A stretch of DNA of 64,000 bases from Ramlibacter tataouinensis (GCA_002427815.1 DIZF01000026.1:1-64000); one strand, 5' to 3'; shown: positions 17,365 through 26,591, counted from the stretch's first letter. The notes: generated from the letters alone by a model not told the origin. Translations and numbers: made by a program.

Positions 17365-19065
17365 TCAGGCCAACTCGTGGGGGAAATACTTGACGACGCA
17401 ATCGACCGGGTTGGGCGCCGCCTGGCCCAGGCCGCAGATCGAAGCGTCGCGCATGACCAGTGACAACTCGGCCAGCAGGGCAACATCCCAGCGCGGCTTT
17501 TCGATCAGCGCCAGCGCCTTGGCCGTGCCGGCCCGGCAGGGCGTGCACTGGCCGCAGGACTCGTCGCGGAAGAACCGCATCATGTTGCGCGCGGCAGCGA
17601 CGGCCGTGTCCTTGTTGGACAGCACCATGACGGCCGCAGACCCAATGAAGCAGCCGTAGGGTTGCAGTGTGTCGAAGTCCAGCGGAATGTCGTTCATGCT
17701 GGCCGGCAGGATGCCGCCGGAAGCGCCGCCCGGCAGGTACGCGTAGAAGCTGTGCCCTTCGAGCATGCCACCGCAGTATTCGGCTATCAGTTCCTGGATG
17801 GTGATGCCGGCCGGGGCCAGCTTGACCCCGGGCTGCTTCACCCGGCCCGACACCGAGAACGAACGCAGGCCCTTGCGGCCGTGCCGCCCCTGCGAGGTAA
17901 AGGACTCGGGGCCCTTCTCGACCAGGTCGCGCACCCAGTAGAGCGTCTCGAAGTTGTGTTCCAGCGTCGGCCGGCCGAACAGGCCGACCTGGGCGACATA
18001 CGGCGGGCGCAGCCGCGGCATGCCGCGCTTGCCCTCGATCGATTCGATCATCGCGGACTCTTCGCCGCAGATGTACGCACCGGCGCCGCGCCTCAATTCG
18101 ATGCGGGGCATCCCCGCCACCGGCGGTTCGGCCTGCAGCCGCGCCAGTTCCTGCTCGAGCAGGGCGCGGCAGCCGTGGTATTCGTCGCGCAGGTAGATGT
18201 AGACGGCATCGATTCCAACTGCCCAGGCCGCGATCAACATGCCTTCGAGGAAGCGATGCGGATCGCGCTCCAGGTAGACCCGGTCCTTGAAGGTGCCGGG
18301 TTCGCCCTCATCGATGTTGACGGCCATCAGACGCGGCGACGGTTCGGAGCGCACGATGCGCCACTTGCGGCCGGCCGGGAAACCGGCGCCGCCCAGGCCG
18401 CGCAGGCCGGAGGCTTCCATGGTCGCGATCACCGACTCGGCGTCGCGTTTGCCTGTCACGCATTCACTCAGAAGGCGATAGCCCCCGTTGGCGCGGTAGG
18501 TGACGAGATCAATGTAGTCCTCGGGCACATGCTGCGCCGCACCGGCGCGCACCTTGGCCACGATCTTTTCCACGGTGGCTTGCGGCACCGGGTTCTGGCC
18601 GACCACGGCGGCAGGCGCCTGCTCGCAGCGCCCGATGCAGGGCGCATGCAGCACCCGCACATCCCGGCCCAGGATGGCAGGCAGGCGCTCCAGCAGCGCG
18701 CCGGCGCCGGCCATTTCGCAGGCGAGGCCGTCGCACACCCGCACCGTCAGCGCCAGGGGTGCCGGCTCGTTTTCCTTGACGATATCGAAGTGATGATAGA
18801 AGGACGCGACCTCGTAGACCTCGGTCTGCGGCAGCCGCATCTCCTCGGCCAGCGCCGCCAGATGCGGCGCCGAGAGCTGCTTGTAGCGGTCCTGGATACG
18901 GTGCAGGTGTTCGATCAGGAGGTCGCGTTGGCGCGAGGCTGTTCCCAGCAGCTCGCGGATTTCGTTCAGCGCTTGCGCATCGGCGCGGCGGCCTTTGGGG
19001 CCGCGGCGCTTGCGCTCCCTCAGGTCCTGTGTCGTCGAAGCAATCGGGATGATGCGGTTTTGCAC
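17365..19065 (-). CDS. fdsB: NAD-dependent formate dehydrogenase diaphorase, fused FdsG-FdsB
   Basis: 566 residues. Residues 1 to about 165 are a NuoE/FdsG thioredoxin-like [2Fe-2S] domain (VCDGLACEMAG, HAPCIGRCEQAP). About 195-560 is NuoF/FdsB: the FMN loop GLRGLGGAGFPAGRKW, the NADH site GAGAYICGEESAMIES and the [4Fe-4S] ligands SCGQCTPCRAG with a distal ICGLGQ cysteine. It reduces NAD+ with electrons from FdsA. In many fds operons G and B are separate genes; here one polypeptide carries both. The start is GTG, 9 bases after the ligase gene's stop, which implies cotranscription; fdsA begins about 50 bases downstream. Confidence 0.9.
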   Translation of the reverse strand: MQNRIIPIASTTQDLRERKRRGPKGRRADAQALNEIRELLGTASRQRDLLIEHLHRIQDRYKQLSAPHLAALAEEMRLPQTEVYEVASFYHHFDIVKENEPAPLALTVRVCDGLACEMAGAGALLERLPAILGRDVRVLHAPCIGRCEQAPAAVVGQNPVPQATVEKIVAKVRAGAAQHVPEDYIDLVTYRANGGYRLLSECVTGKRDAESVIATMEASGLRGLGGAGFPAGRKWRIVRSEPSPRLMAVNIDEGEPGTFKDRVYLERDPHRFLEGMLIAAWAVGIDAVYIYLRDEYHGCRALLEQELARLQAEPPVAGMPRIELRRGAGAYICGEESAMIESIEGKRGMPRLRPPYVAQVGLFGRPTLEHNFETLYWVRDLVEKGPESFTSQGRHGRKGLRSFSVSGRVKQPGVKLAPAGITIQELIAEYCGGMLEGHSFYAYLPGGASGGILPASMNDIPLDFDTLQPYGCFIGSAAVMVLSNKDTAVAAARNMMRFFRDESCGQCTPCRAGTAKALALIEKPRWDVALLAELSLVMRDASICGLGQAAPNPVDCVVKYFPHELA

Positions 19066-19074
19066 ACTGCAAGC

Positions 19075-21216
19075 CTACAGCAGGCCGGCTCCGCGCGCCC
19101 ACTGGTACTTGGCACCCAGCACGGCGACAGGGATTTCGGTGGAGTAGGCGTAAGCCGGAATGCCGTGCTCGTAGAGATACTGCGCAGCTTCCTCGACCTG
19201 CACGTCGCCGGCCAGCGAAACCACCACCGGCTTCACCTTGCCCTTGGCGCGCATTTCCTCGACCACCTCGACCATCAGCTTCGCGAACACCATGGGCGGC
19301 GTCACGATGGTGTGCCAGTAGCCCAGGATGAGCGCGTGGATGCGGTCGTCTTCCAGGCCCAGCCGCACCGTGTTGGCGTAGGTCTGCGGAGGCTCGCCGC
19401 CGGTGATGTCGACCGGGTTGCCGGCCGCGCCGAACGGCGGGATGAACTTGCGGAAGGCCTTGTCCAGGTCATCGGGCATGGGCATCAACTTGAGGTTGTT
19501 GTCCACGCAGGAGTCGGACAGCAGCACACCCGAGCCGCCGGCGCCGGTGATGATGACAACGTTCTCGCCCTTGGGCGTCGGCAGGATCGGCACGCCGCGC
19601 GCGAAGTCGAGCAGGTCGCGCAGGCTGCGGGCGCGGATCACGCCGGACTGGCGCAGCACGTCCTCGTAGATCTTGTCGTTGCCGGCCAGCGCGCCGGTGT
19701 GCGAGCTGGCGGCCTTGGCCCCGGCCGACGTGCGGCCCGCCTTGAGCATGATGACGGGCTTCTTCCTGGAAACGCGCTTGGCCACTTCGGCAAACGCGCG
19801 GCCGTCTTTCAGATCCTCGCAATGCTGGGCGATGACCTTGGTGTTGTCGTCCTGTTCGAAGAAGATCAGCAGGTCGTCCTCGTCGATGTCCGACTTGTTG
19901 CCCAGGCCGACGATGGCCGAGACGCCCATCTTGGCCGAGCGCGAGAAGCCGATGATGGCCATGCCGATGCCGCCGGACTGCGACGACAGCGCCGCCGAGC
20001 CCTTGACGTCATAGGCCGTGCAGAAGGTGGCGCAGAGGTTGGCCGGCGTGTAGTAGAAGCCGTAGATGTTCGGGCCCATCAGCCGGATGTTGTACTTGCG
20101 GCCGATCTCGACCAGCTCCTGCTGGCCGTCCATGTTGCCGGTTTCGGCAAACCCGGAAGGGATCAGCACGGCGCCGGCGATCTTCTTCTCGCCGCATTCG
20201 ACCAGGGCACCGGCGACCAGCTTGGCCGGAATGGCGAAGACGGCGGTGTCGATGGTGCCCGGCACGTCTTTCACGCTCTTGTAGGCCTGGTAGCCCATGA
20301 TCTCGGTGGCCTTGGGGTGGATCGGATAGATCTTGCCCTTGTAGCCGCCGTTGATGAGGTTCTTCATCACCGAGTTGCCGATCTTGCCGTCTTCGGCCGA
20401 GGCGCCGATCACCGCCAGCGATGCCGGCTGCATGATGCGCTTCATCGAAGCCAGGACCTGGTCTTCCGGCGGGCGGTAGCGCGGGGCCTTGGCGGCGAAA
20501 TCGAGCACGATGCGCACGTCGGCGGCGATCGCGCCGTCCTTGCTGGCGAACACCGGGTTCAGGTCCATCTCGGAGATTTCCGGGAAGTCGCTCACCAGCT
20601 GGCTGACGCGCACGATCAGGCTGGACAGCGCTTCGCGACTCACCGGATCGCTGCCGCGCACGCCCTTGAGCATTTCGGCGGCCTGGATGCCGTCGAGCAT
20701 CGAGAGGGCGTCTTCCTTGGTTGCCGGTGCCAGCCGGAAGGTGATGTCCTTGAGCACTTCCACCAGCACGCCGCCCAGGCCGAAGGCCACCAGCTTGCCG
20801 AAGCTGCCGTCGGTCACGGCGCCGACGATCACTTCCTGGCCGCCCTTGATCATCTGCTGGATCTGCACGCCCATGATGTGGGCGTCGGACTTGTATTTCT
20901 TCGCGTTCGCGATGATGGTGTCGTAACCCTTGGCGGCTTCTTCAGCGCTTTTTACGCCGACCAGCACGCCGCCGGCCTCGGTCTTGTGCAGGATGTCCGG
21001 CGACACGATCTTCATGACGACCGGGAATCCCATGGACGCCGCCAGCTTCTGCGCCTCGGCCGCGCTGGAAACGACGCCTTCCTTCGGCACCGAAATGCCA
21101 TAGGCGTCGCACACCAGCTTGCCCTCGGGGGCCGTCAGCGAATCGCGCCCGGCCTTCTTGACCGCGTCCAGGATCTGCCGGACCTTGTTCTTGTCGCCTT
21201 GGAAGTTGTCAGCCAT
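19075..21216 (-). CDS. ADP-forming acyl-CoA ligase (acetate-CoA ligase family) of the oxalate operon
   Basis: About 713 residues. Domain order is reversed relative to typical fused ACD enzymes: first an ATP-grasp (about 10-235: FPVVMKIVSPDILHKTEAGGV, AFGLGGVLVEVLKD), then the CoA-binding Rossmann domain (about 260-370: LAVIGASAEDGKIGNSVMKNL) and the flavodoxin-like domains with the phosphohistidine loop ASSHTGALAG. The chemistry is acyl-CoA + ADP + Pi to acid + ATP + CoA, or the reverse. Lying between frc and fdsGB, it could draw ATP from formyl-CoA or oxalyl-CoA, or activate oxalate to start the cycle; this is inference. The ATG at 21216 (MADNFQGDKNK) follows AAGGAAC. Confidence 0.85.
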   Translation of the reverse strand: MADNFQGDKNKVRQILDAVKKAGRDSLTAPEGKLVCDAYGISVPKEGVVSSAAEAQKLAASMGFPVVMKIVSPDILHKTEAGGVLVGVKSAEEAAKGYDTIIANAKKYKSDAHIMGVQIQQMIKGGQEVIVGAVTDGSFGKLVAFGLGGVLVEVLKDITFRLAPATKEDALSMLDGIQAAEMLKGVRGSDPVSREALSSLIVRVSQLVSDFPEISEMDLNPVFASKDGAIAADVRIVLDFAAKAPRYRPPEDQVLASMKRIMQPASLAVIGASAEDGKIGNSVMKNLINGGYKGKIYPIHPKATEIMGYQAYKSVKDVPGTIDTAVFAIPAKLVAGALVECGEKKIAGAVLIPSGFAETGNMDGQQELVEIGRKYNIRLMGPNIYGFYYTPANLCATFCTAYDVKGSAALSSQSGGIGMAIIGFSRSAKMGVSAIVGLGNKSDIDEDDLLIFFEQDDNTKVIAQHCEDLKDGRAFAEVAKRVSRKKPVIMLKAGRTSAGAKAASSHTGALAGNDKIYEDVLRQSGVIRARSLRDLLDFARGVPILPTPKGENVVIITGAGGSGVLLSDSCVDNNLKLMPMPDDLDKAFRKFIPPFGAAGNPVDITGGEPPQTYANTVRLGLEDDRIHALILGYWHTIVTPPMVFAKLMVEVVEEMRAKGKVKPVVVSLAGDVQVEEAAQYLYEHGIPAYAYSTEIPVAVLGAKYQWARGAGLL

Positions 21217-21242
21217 GTTGGTTCCTTGAGAAATTTGAAGTG

Positions 21243-21262
21243 CGTGGCGCTTTGGCGCCACG
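21243..21262 (-). promoter_or_regulatory. Hairpin between frc and the ligase gene
   Basis: CGTGGCGC-TTTG-GCGCCACG forms a perfect 8-bp stem with a 4-base loop in the 94-base gap between frc and the ligase gene. No T-run follows in the operon direction, so a processing, stabilising or attenuating element is more likely than a full terminator. A related partial copy (GCGACAGCGCCACGTTTCGCC) lies a few tens of bases away, nearer frc. Confidence 0.55.
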
Positions 21263-21310
21263 TTTTAACCTTGTTGAGAAGTCCGCGGCGCGACAGCGCC
21301 ACGTTTCGCC

Positions 21311-22558
21311 TCAGATTACTTTTTCGGTGCGCAGTTGCGCAACCTGTTCACGGCTGTAGCCGAGCATTTCCAGCACTTCCTCCGTGTGCTCACCCAGCAG
21401 GGGCGAGCGCGTGACTTCGGTGATGCTGTCCGACATCTTGATCGGGTTGCCGACCGAGAGGTATTTGCCGCGCGTCGGGTGATCGACCTCGACGATGGTT
21501 CCCGTCGCGCGCAGCGACGGCTCGTGGGCGATTTCCTTCATCGAGAGGATGGGGCCGCAGGGGATGTCGAACTCGTTCAGGATGGCCATCGCCTCGAACT
21601 TGCCCTTGGTCTTGGTCCACTCCTCGATCGTGCCGAAGATCGCCATGAGCTTGGGCAGGCGCGCCGCGGGCTTGGCGTATTCGGGATCGGTGATCCACCC
21701 TTCCTTGCCGATCACCTTGCAGATCGCACCCCAGACCGGGGCCTGCATGATGAAGTAGATGTACGCGTTGGGGTCGGTCTCCCAGCCCTTGCATTTCAGG
21801 ATCCAGCCGGGCTGGCCGCCACCGGAGGCATTGCCGGCACGCGGCACGGCGTCGCCGAACTTGCCGTCCGGATATTGCGGATATTCCTTCATCACGCCGG
21901 TGCGCTCCAGGCGCTGCTGATCGCGCAGCTTGACGCGGCACAGATTGAGCACGCCGTCCTGCATCGCGGCAAGCACCTTCTGCCCGCGCCCCGTGGTGTT
22001 GCGCTGGTAGAGCGCGGCGACGATGCCCAGGGCCAGATGCAGGCCGGTGCCGCTGTCGCCGATCTGCGCACCCGTGACCATCGGGGGGCCGTCATCGAAG
22101 CCGGTCGTCGATGCCGCCCCGCCGGCGCATTGCGCGACGTTCTCGTACACCTTGCAGTCCTCGTAAGGGCCGGGGCCGAAACCCTTGACCGAGGCGACGA
22201 CCATGCGCGGATTGATTTCCTGGATGCGCTCCCACGTGAAGCCCATGCGGTCGAGCGCGCCGGGCGCGAAGTTCTCCACCAGCACGTCGCACTCCTTGAT
22301 CAGCTTGACCAGGACTTCCTTGCCCAGCTTGTTCTTGGTGTCCAGCGTGATCGAGCGCTTGTTGTGGTTCAGCATCGTGAAGTAGAGGCTGTCCACATCG
22401 GGGATGTCGCGCAGTTGCCCGCGCGTGATGTCGCCTTCGCCGGCCTTCTCGACCTTGATCACGTCGGCGCCCATCCAGGCCAGCAGCTGGGTGCAGGTGG
22501 GCCCGGACTGGACATGGGTGAAATCAAGGATGCGGACGCCGTCTAATGCTTTGCTCAT
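21311..22558 (-). CDS. frc: Formyl-CoA:oxalate CoA-transferase
   Basis: 415 residues, class III CoA-transferase. The start LDGVRILDFTHVQSGPTCTQLLAWMGADVIKVE is nearly the Frc consensus. The catalytic aspartate is in GAQIGDSGTGLHLALG (near residue 170) and the glycine loop that closes over the active site is NASGGGQPGWILKCKG. It moves CoA from formyl-CoA to oxalate, giving oxalyl-CoA for Oxc and releasing formate for FdsABG. AGGAAGTTCCTC precedes the ATG. It lies about 60 bases downstream of oxc and in the same operon. Confidence 0.95.
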   Translation of the reverse strand: MSKALDGVRILDFTHVQSGPTCTQLLAWMGADVIKVEKAGEGDITRGQLRDIPDVDSLYFTMLNHNKRSITLDTKNKLGKEVLVKLIKECDVLVENFAPGALDRMGFTWERIQEINPRMVVASVKGFGPGPYEDCKVYENVAQCAGGAASTTGFDDGPPMVTGAQIGDSGTGLHLALGIVAALYQRNTTGRGQKVLAAMQDGVLNLCRVKLRDQQRLERTGVMKEYPQYPDGKFGDAVPRAGNASGGGQPGWILKCKGWETDPNAYIYFIMQAPVWGAICKVIGKEGWITDPEYAKPAARLPKLMAIFGTIEEWTKTKGKFEAMAILNEFDIPCGPILSMKEIAHEPSLRATGTIVEVDHPTRGKYLSVGNPIKMSDSITEVTRSPLLGEHTEEVLEMLGYSREQVAQLRTEKVI

Positions 22559-22619
22559 GAGGAACTTCCTGGATAACTATGTTGGTTGCTGGGGCTATGC
22601 CGTCAGGGCCATGCGGGGC

Positions 22620-24368
22620 TTACTTCTTCTTCGCCGCGCTGGGGTTCAGGCTGGTGATCCGGCCGCTTTCGGTGCCGGCGGTTTCGTCGATGATCGCGTT
22701 GATCAGAGTCGGCTTGCCGGACGCCACGGCCTCATCCAGGGCCTTGGCCAGTTCGGCCGGTGTGGTGGCCTTCACACCCACGCCGCCAAAGGCCTGCATC
22801 ATCATCTCGTAGCGGGCGCCCTTGACGAACTGGGTGGGCGCCATGTCGCCGCCGCGCGGGTTCACGTCGGTGCCCTTGTAGACGCCGTTGTTGTTGAAGA
22901 CGATCACGCACACCGGGAGGTTGTAGCGGCAGATCGTCTCGACTTCCATGCCGCTGAAACCGAAGGCGCTGTCGCCCTCGATGGCGATCACCGGCTTGCC
23001 GGTGACGACCGCGGCGGCGACGGCAAAGCCCATGCCGATGCCCATGATGCCCCAGGTGCCGACGTCCAGGCGCTTGCGCGGCTGGTACATGTCGACAATG
23101 CTGCGCGTGAAGTCCAGCGTGTTGGCGCCTTCGTTCACCAGGATGGCGTCCGGACGGGCCTTGATCGCGTCGCGGATCACGTTCAGCGCGCTGTGGAAGT
23201 TCATCGGCGCCGGGTTCTTGCCCAGCATCTCGGCCATCTTGGTCAGGTTCTTGTCCTTGCGCTCGGCGATCGCCGCGGTCCATTCCGCCGGCGGCTTGGC
23301 CCAGCCGGAGCCCATGCCGGCCAGCAACGCGGAAACGCACGAGCCGACGTCGCCGACCAGCGGCGCGGCCGTGGGCACATTGCTGTCGGCCTCGGTGGGC
23401 GAGATGTCGATCTGGATGAACTGCTGGCCGCCGGCCGCCTTGGCGCCGCTGCCACCCCAGGTCTTGCCCTTGCCGTGCGAGAGCAGCCAGTTCAGCCGCG
23501 CGCCGATCAGCACCACCACGTCGGCTTCCGGCAGCACGAAGGAGCGCGCAGCGGAGGCGCACTGTGGGTGCGTGTCGGGCAGCAGGCCCTTGGCCATGGA
23601 CATCGGCAGGTAGGGGATACCGCTTTGTTCGACCAGCGCGCGGATTTGCGCATCGGCCTGCGCGTAGGCGGCGCCTTTGCCGAGCAGAATCAACGGCTTC
23701 TTCGCGCCCTTGAGCAGGTCGACCGCGCGCTTCACGGCGTCCGGCGCGGGGATCTGAGCCGGCGCCGGGTCGACGACCCTGATCAGCGACTTCTTACCGG
23801 CGGCGGCGTCCATGGTCTGCGCGAACAGCTTGGCCGGCAGGTCCAGGTACACGCCGCCGGGGCGGCCGGACAGCGCCGAGCGGATGGCGCGGGCGATCCC
23901 GACGCCGATGTCCTCGGCGTGCAGCACACGGAACGCCGCCTTGCACAGCGGCTTGGCGATCGCAAGCTGGTCCATTTCCTCATAGTCGCCCTGCTGCAGG
24001 TCGACGATCTCGCGCTCGCTCGAGCCGCTGATCAGGATCATCGGGAAGCAGTTGGTCGTGGCGTTGGCCAATGCCGTGAGGCCGTTGAGGAAGCCGGGCG
24101 CCGACACCGTCATGCAGATGCCGGGCTTTTTCGTCAGGAAGCCGGCCGCGGCGGCGGCATTGCCGGCGTGCTGCTCATGGCGGAACGTGACCATGCGGAT
24201 GCCTTCGGCCTGGGCCATGCGCGTGAAGTCGGTGATGGGGATGCCGGGGAGGGCGAAGATCGTGTCGATGTCGTTGAGCTTCAGTGCATCGATGAGAAGG
24301 TGAAACCCGTCGATCGTTTCCGTGGCCTCGCCCGTCGTGGGCGCTGCCTTTTCTGATACTGCTGACAT
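22620..24368 (-). CDS. oxc: Oxalyl-CoA decarboxylase
   Basis: 582 residues, TPP-dependent decarboxylase. The N-terminal Pyr domain has TIFALPGIPITDF and the TPP-activating glutamate in FRHEQHAGNAAAAAGF. The C-terminal PP domain has EGDSAFGFSGMEVETICRYN followed by FNNNGVYKG. Oxc relatives bind ADP as activator in the middle domain. It releases CO2 from oxalyl-CoA to give formyl-CoA. The ATG at 24368 follows AGGAG; an in-frame ATG at 24431 is too far upstream. First gene of the minus-strand oxc-frc-ligase-fdsGB-fdsA series and divergent from a Crp/Fnr-type regulator. Confidence 0.96.
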   Translation of the reverse strand: MSAVSEKAAPTTGEATETIDGFHLLIDALKLNDIDTIFALPGIPITDFTRMAQAEGIRMVTFRHEQHAGNAAAAAGFLTKKPGICMTVSAPGFLNGLTALANATTNCFPMILISGSSEREIVDLQQGDYEEMDQLAIAKPLCKAAFRVLHAEDIGVGIARAIRSALSGRPGGVYLDLPAKLFAQTMDAAAGKKSLIRVVDPAPAQIPAPDAVKRAVDLLKGAKKPLILLGKGAAYAQADAQIRALVEQSGIPYLPMSMAKGLLPDTHPQCASAARSFVLPEADVVVLIGARLNWLLSHGKGKTWGGSGAKAAGGQQFIQIDISPTEADSNVPTAAPLVGDVGSCVSALLAGMGSGWAKPPAEWTAAIAERKDKNLTKMAEMLGKNPAPMNFHSALNVIRDAIKARPDAILVNEGANTLDFTRSIVDMYQPRKRLDVGTWGIMGIGMGFAVAAAVVTGKPVIAIEGDSAFGFSGMEVETICRYNLPVCVIVFNNNGVYKGTDVNPRGGDMAPTQFVKGARYEMMMQAFGGVGVKATTPAELAKALDEAVASGKPTLINAIIDETAGTESGRITSLNPSAAKKK

Positions 24369-24485
24369 GAATGCTCCTGGTGAATCGATTCGGAATGCGG
24401 GCCGTTCGTGACGGCTGGCGCGGGTGTGCATTTGGGAGTCATTTGCACGGTCGCGGTATCATAGGAACCCGGGTCATATTTCGCC

Positions 24486-24499
24486 GTTGACCGCGATCA
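24486..24499. promoter_or_regulatory. FNR/Crp-type palindrome in the oxc-regulator divergent promoter
   Basis: TTGACCGCGATCAA fits the Crp/Fnr superfamily site TTGAT-N4-ATCAA with one mismatch. It lies between oxc (start 24368) and the divergent Crp/Fnr-type gene. An almost identical element, TTGACCGCGGTCAT, lies upstream of the OxlT gene at 26710. The sharing of TTGACCGCGRTCA between the two oxalate promoters is the main evidence that it is the operator of the local regulator. Confidence 0.7.
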
Positions 24500-24584
24500 A
24501 TTTTCGGAGTATCGGGGCCGCAGTGTTCGCGTTGGTGGCTGGACGATGCATCCGCTCCATGCGATCGAGAACGTCCCCCGAGTC

Positions 24585-25214
24585 ATGTCCAAGCCCACCG
24601 CATCCGTCTCTCCGGTAGAAGCCCATCCCGACAAGAACGTGATTCGTGTCCAGTTGCGGCAGAACACGGTACTGAAGGACATGACGGCCGAGCAGAGCGC
24701 GGAGCTCGAGCCGCATCTGATGATCGTCGACTGCCAGAAAGCCGATTACCTGCTCAACCAGGGCGTGTACGAGATGGAGCAGTACTTCATCCTGGACGGC
24801 ATCCTCAAGCGGGTGGTGAGCAATCGGGAAGCCAAGGAGATGATCCTGCGTTTTACCGATGAGCGCGACATGGAAACCAGCTACGCCGCGTGGCGCCTGG
24901 GCACCCGCACCCCCTACAGCATCGTCTGCGTCACCAAGGCCAGAGTGGCCAAACTGTCCATGCCCGAGTGGGTCAAGTTCCTCGAACGGCATCAGGACGT
25001 CAAGCACTCCTTCGAATACGCCGTCATGAAGGAGATGAGCGAAATCATGGCGCACACCATCACGCTGCACCTGCTGGATGCGCCGGGCCGCGTCAAGCGC
25101 TTCCTGCGCAAGCACCCCGAGCTGTTCGACCGCATTCCGAAGAAGGAACTGGCGTCGTACCTGAACCTGTCGGCAGAGACGCTGAGCCGCCTGAAGCAGC
25201 GCGGCAAGATCTGA
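24585..25214 (+). CDS. Crp/Fnr family transcriptional regulator of the oxalate locus
   Basis: About 209 residues. A cyclic-nucleotide-type beta roll occupies about 25-130 (LRQNTVLKDMTAEQSAEL, ADYLLNQGVYEMEQYFILDGILKRVVSN), then the dimer helix and a C-terminal winged helix (IPKKELASYLNLSAETLSRLKQRGKI), in which SAETLSRLK is the recognition helix. The N-terminal cysteine set of Fnr is absent, so it is not an oxygen-sensing Fe-S protein; a small ligand such as a CoA ester or oxalate is conceivable. ATG 24546 is an in-frame alternative; neither start has a good Shine-Dalgarno. Divergent from oxc, it should act on the palindromes at 24486 and 26710. Confidence 0.85.
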   Translation: MSKPTASVSPVEAHPDKNVIRVQLRQNTVLKDMTAEQSAELEPHLMIVDCQKADYLLNQGVYEMEQYFILDGILKRVVSNREAKEMILRFTDERDMETSYAAWRLGTRTPYSIVCVTKARVAKLSMPEWVKFLERHQDVKHSFEYAVMKEMSEIMAHTITLHLLDAPGRVKRFLRKHPELFDRIPKKELASYLNLSAETLSRLKQRGKI

Positions 25215-25277
25215 AAGGACAGCGGCCCGCCGCTGCCACGAAGGGCAGGGGCGGGCCGCGAGCCCTGTCTGCCGAGA

Positions 25278-26591
25278 TCAGGCCATGGGCGTGCCGCGCG
25301 CGTTGGCCTCGGCAATGGAGCGCCTTCTCATCGGCGCCAGCACCACCTTCGCCAGGATGCCGGCAATAATCGAGATCGTCGCGGCGAAGATGAAGACGCG
25401 GTCCCAGTTGCCGCCTGCCGAGATCACCGAGGTCAGCGGCACCAGGAGTGAAGCCGTGCCCTTGGCCGTGTACATGGTGCCTGCGTTCGCTGCAGCGTTC
25501 TTCACGCCGAAGGTGTCGGCGACCAATGCCGGGAAGATCGAGAAGATTTCACCCCAGCACAGGAACACCAGCGCTGCGAAGGTCATGAAGAGAATCGGGT
25601 CGTGGCCGAACTTCATCAGGCCCAGCAAGGCCAGGCCTTCGCCCACGAAGACGATCAGCATCGTGTTCTCGCGACCGATGCGGTCGGACAGAAAACCGCA
25701 CAGCGGCCGCGTGAAGCCATTGGCGAGGTTGTCGATAGCCAGGGTCATCGTCAGCAGCGGCAGGGTGAGGCCCAGCATGCTCATCGGCAGTTTGGCCAGG
25801 CCGTAGTCCTTGGCGATCGGGCCGATCTGCGCAGTGGCCATCAGGCCGCCGGCCGCCACGGCGACGAACAGCGCATAGGTGAGCCAGAAGACCGGCGAGC
25901 GCAACATCTGCGGTACCGAGTAGTCGACCTTGCTCATCACCAGGCGCGGCGACGCGACGATGCCTTTCTGAACGAACGGCTTCACCATGAACATGGCGAT
26001 GATGAAAATCAAGACGCCCTGGAAAATGCCGAAGAAGAAGAAGGTGTGCTCGTAGCCCGAGGTCTGGATCATGTTGGCGATCGGGATCACCGTGAGAGCG
26101 GCGCCGGCGCCGAACCCGGCTGCGGTCGCTCCGGCGGCCAGACCGCGCTTGTCCGGAAACCACTTCAGCGCATTGCCGACGCAGGTCCCGTACACGCAGC
26201 CGGCGCCCACACCCGAGATCACCGCGGCAGCGTAGAGCTCCGGCAGCGTCGTCGCGTACGAATTGACGACCCATCCGATACCGGCGAGGATGGCACCGCC
26301 CGCAATGACGGGACGCGGACCGAACTTGTCGACCAGCCACCCTTCAATCGGCACGAGCCAGGTTTCGACGACCACGAAGATCGAGAACGACAGCTGGATC
26401 GCCGACAGTCCCCAGTGGTGCTTCGCTTCGATCGGATTCACGAACAGGGTCCAGCCGTACTGCAGGTTGGCGATCATCGCCATGCAGGCAATGCCCATGA
26501 CGAGTTGGCCCCAGCGGAAGCCGGGTCCATGAGCAGCGGCGGGGTTGGTCCCCGCGTTGATTGGTGCGGTTGCTTCAACTGACTTCGACAT
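25278..26591 (-). CDS. oxlT: MFS oxalate/formate antiporter (OxlT-like)
   Basis: About 437 residues with 12 predicted membrane helices. The N-terminal stretch WGQLVMGIACMAMIANLQYGWTLFV and PIEAKHHWGLSAIQLSFSIFVV, with the helix-4/5 GVGAGCVYGTCVGNALKWFPDKRGLAAG motif, matches the oxalate:formate antiporter group. Exchange of external oxalate2- for internal formate1- would feed Oxc/Frc and also generate proton-motive force. The ATG at 26591 (MSKSVEATAP) follows AGGAG; the longer open frame to 26723 runs through the promoter palindrome. It is convergent with the Crp/Fnr gene. Assignment of substrate rests on family resemblance plus location next to oxc/frc. Confidence 0.88.
   Translation of the reverse strand: MSKSVEATAPINAGTNPAAAHGPGFRWGQLVMGIACMAMIANLQYGWTLFVNPIEAKHHWGLSAIQLSFSIFVVVETWLVPIEGWLVDKFGPRPVIAGGAILAGIGWVVNSYATTLPELYAAAVISGVGAGCVYGTCVGNALKWFPDKRGLAAGATAAGFGAGAALTVIPIANMIQTSGYEHTFFFFGIFQGVLIFIIAMFMVKPFVQKGIVASPRLVMSKVDYSVPQMLRSPVFWLTYALFVAVAAGGLMATAQIGPIAKDYGLAKLPMSMLGLTLPLLTMTLAIDNLANGFTRPLCGFLSDRIGRENTMLIVFVGEGLALLGLMKFGHDPILFMTFAALVFLCWGEIFSIFPALVADTFGVKNAAANAGTMYTAKGTASLLVPLTSVISAGGNWDRVFIFAATISIIAGILAKVVLAPMRRRSIAEANARGTPMA

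Noticed and set aside
17662..21414. A 1250-codon open frame on the plus strand opposite fdsGB and the ligase
   Set aside because: It is an antisense frame in high-GC DNA, rich in His, Arg and Asp with no domain, and exactly overlies well-supported genes on the other strand.
24546..24584. An N-terminal extension of the Crp/Fnr regulator (MHPLHAIENVPRV)
   Set aside because: No better Shine-Dalgarno than the inner ATG and the residues are not family-like; kept only as an alternative start.
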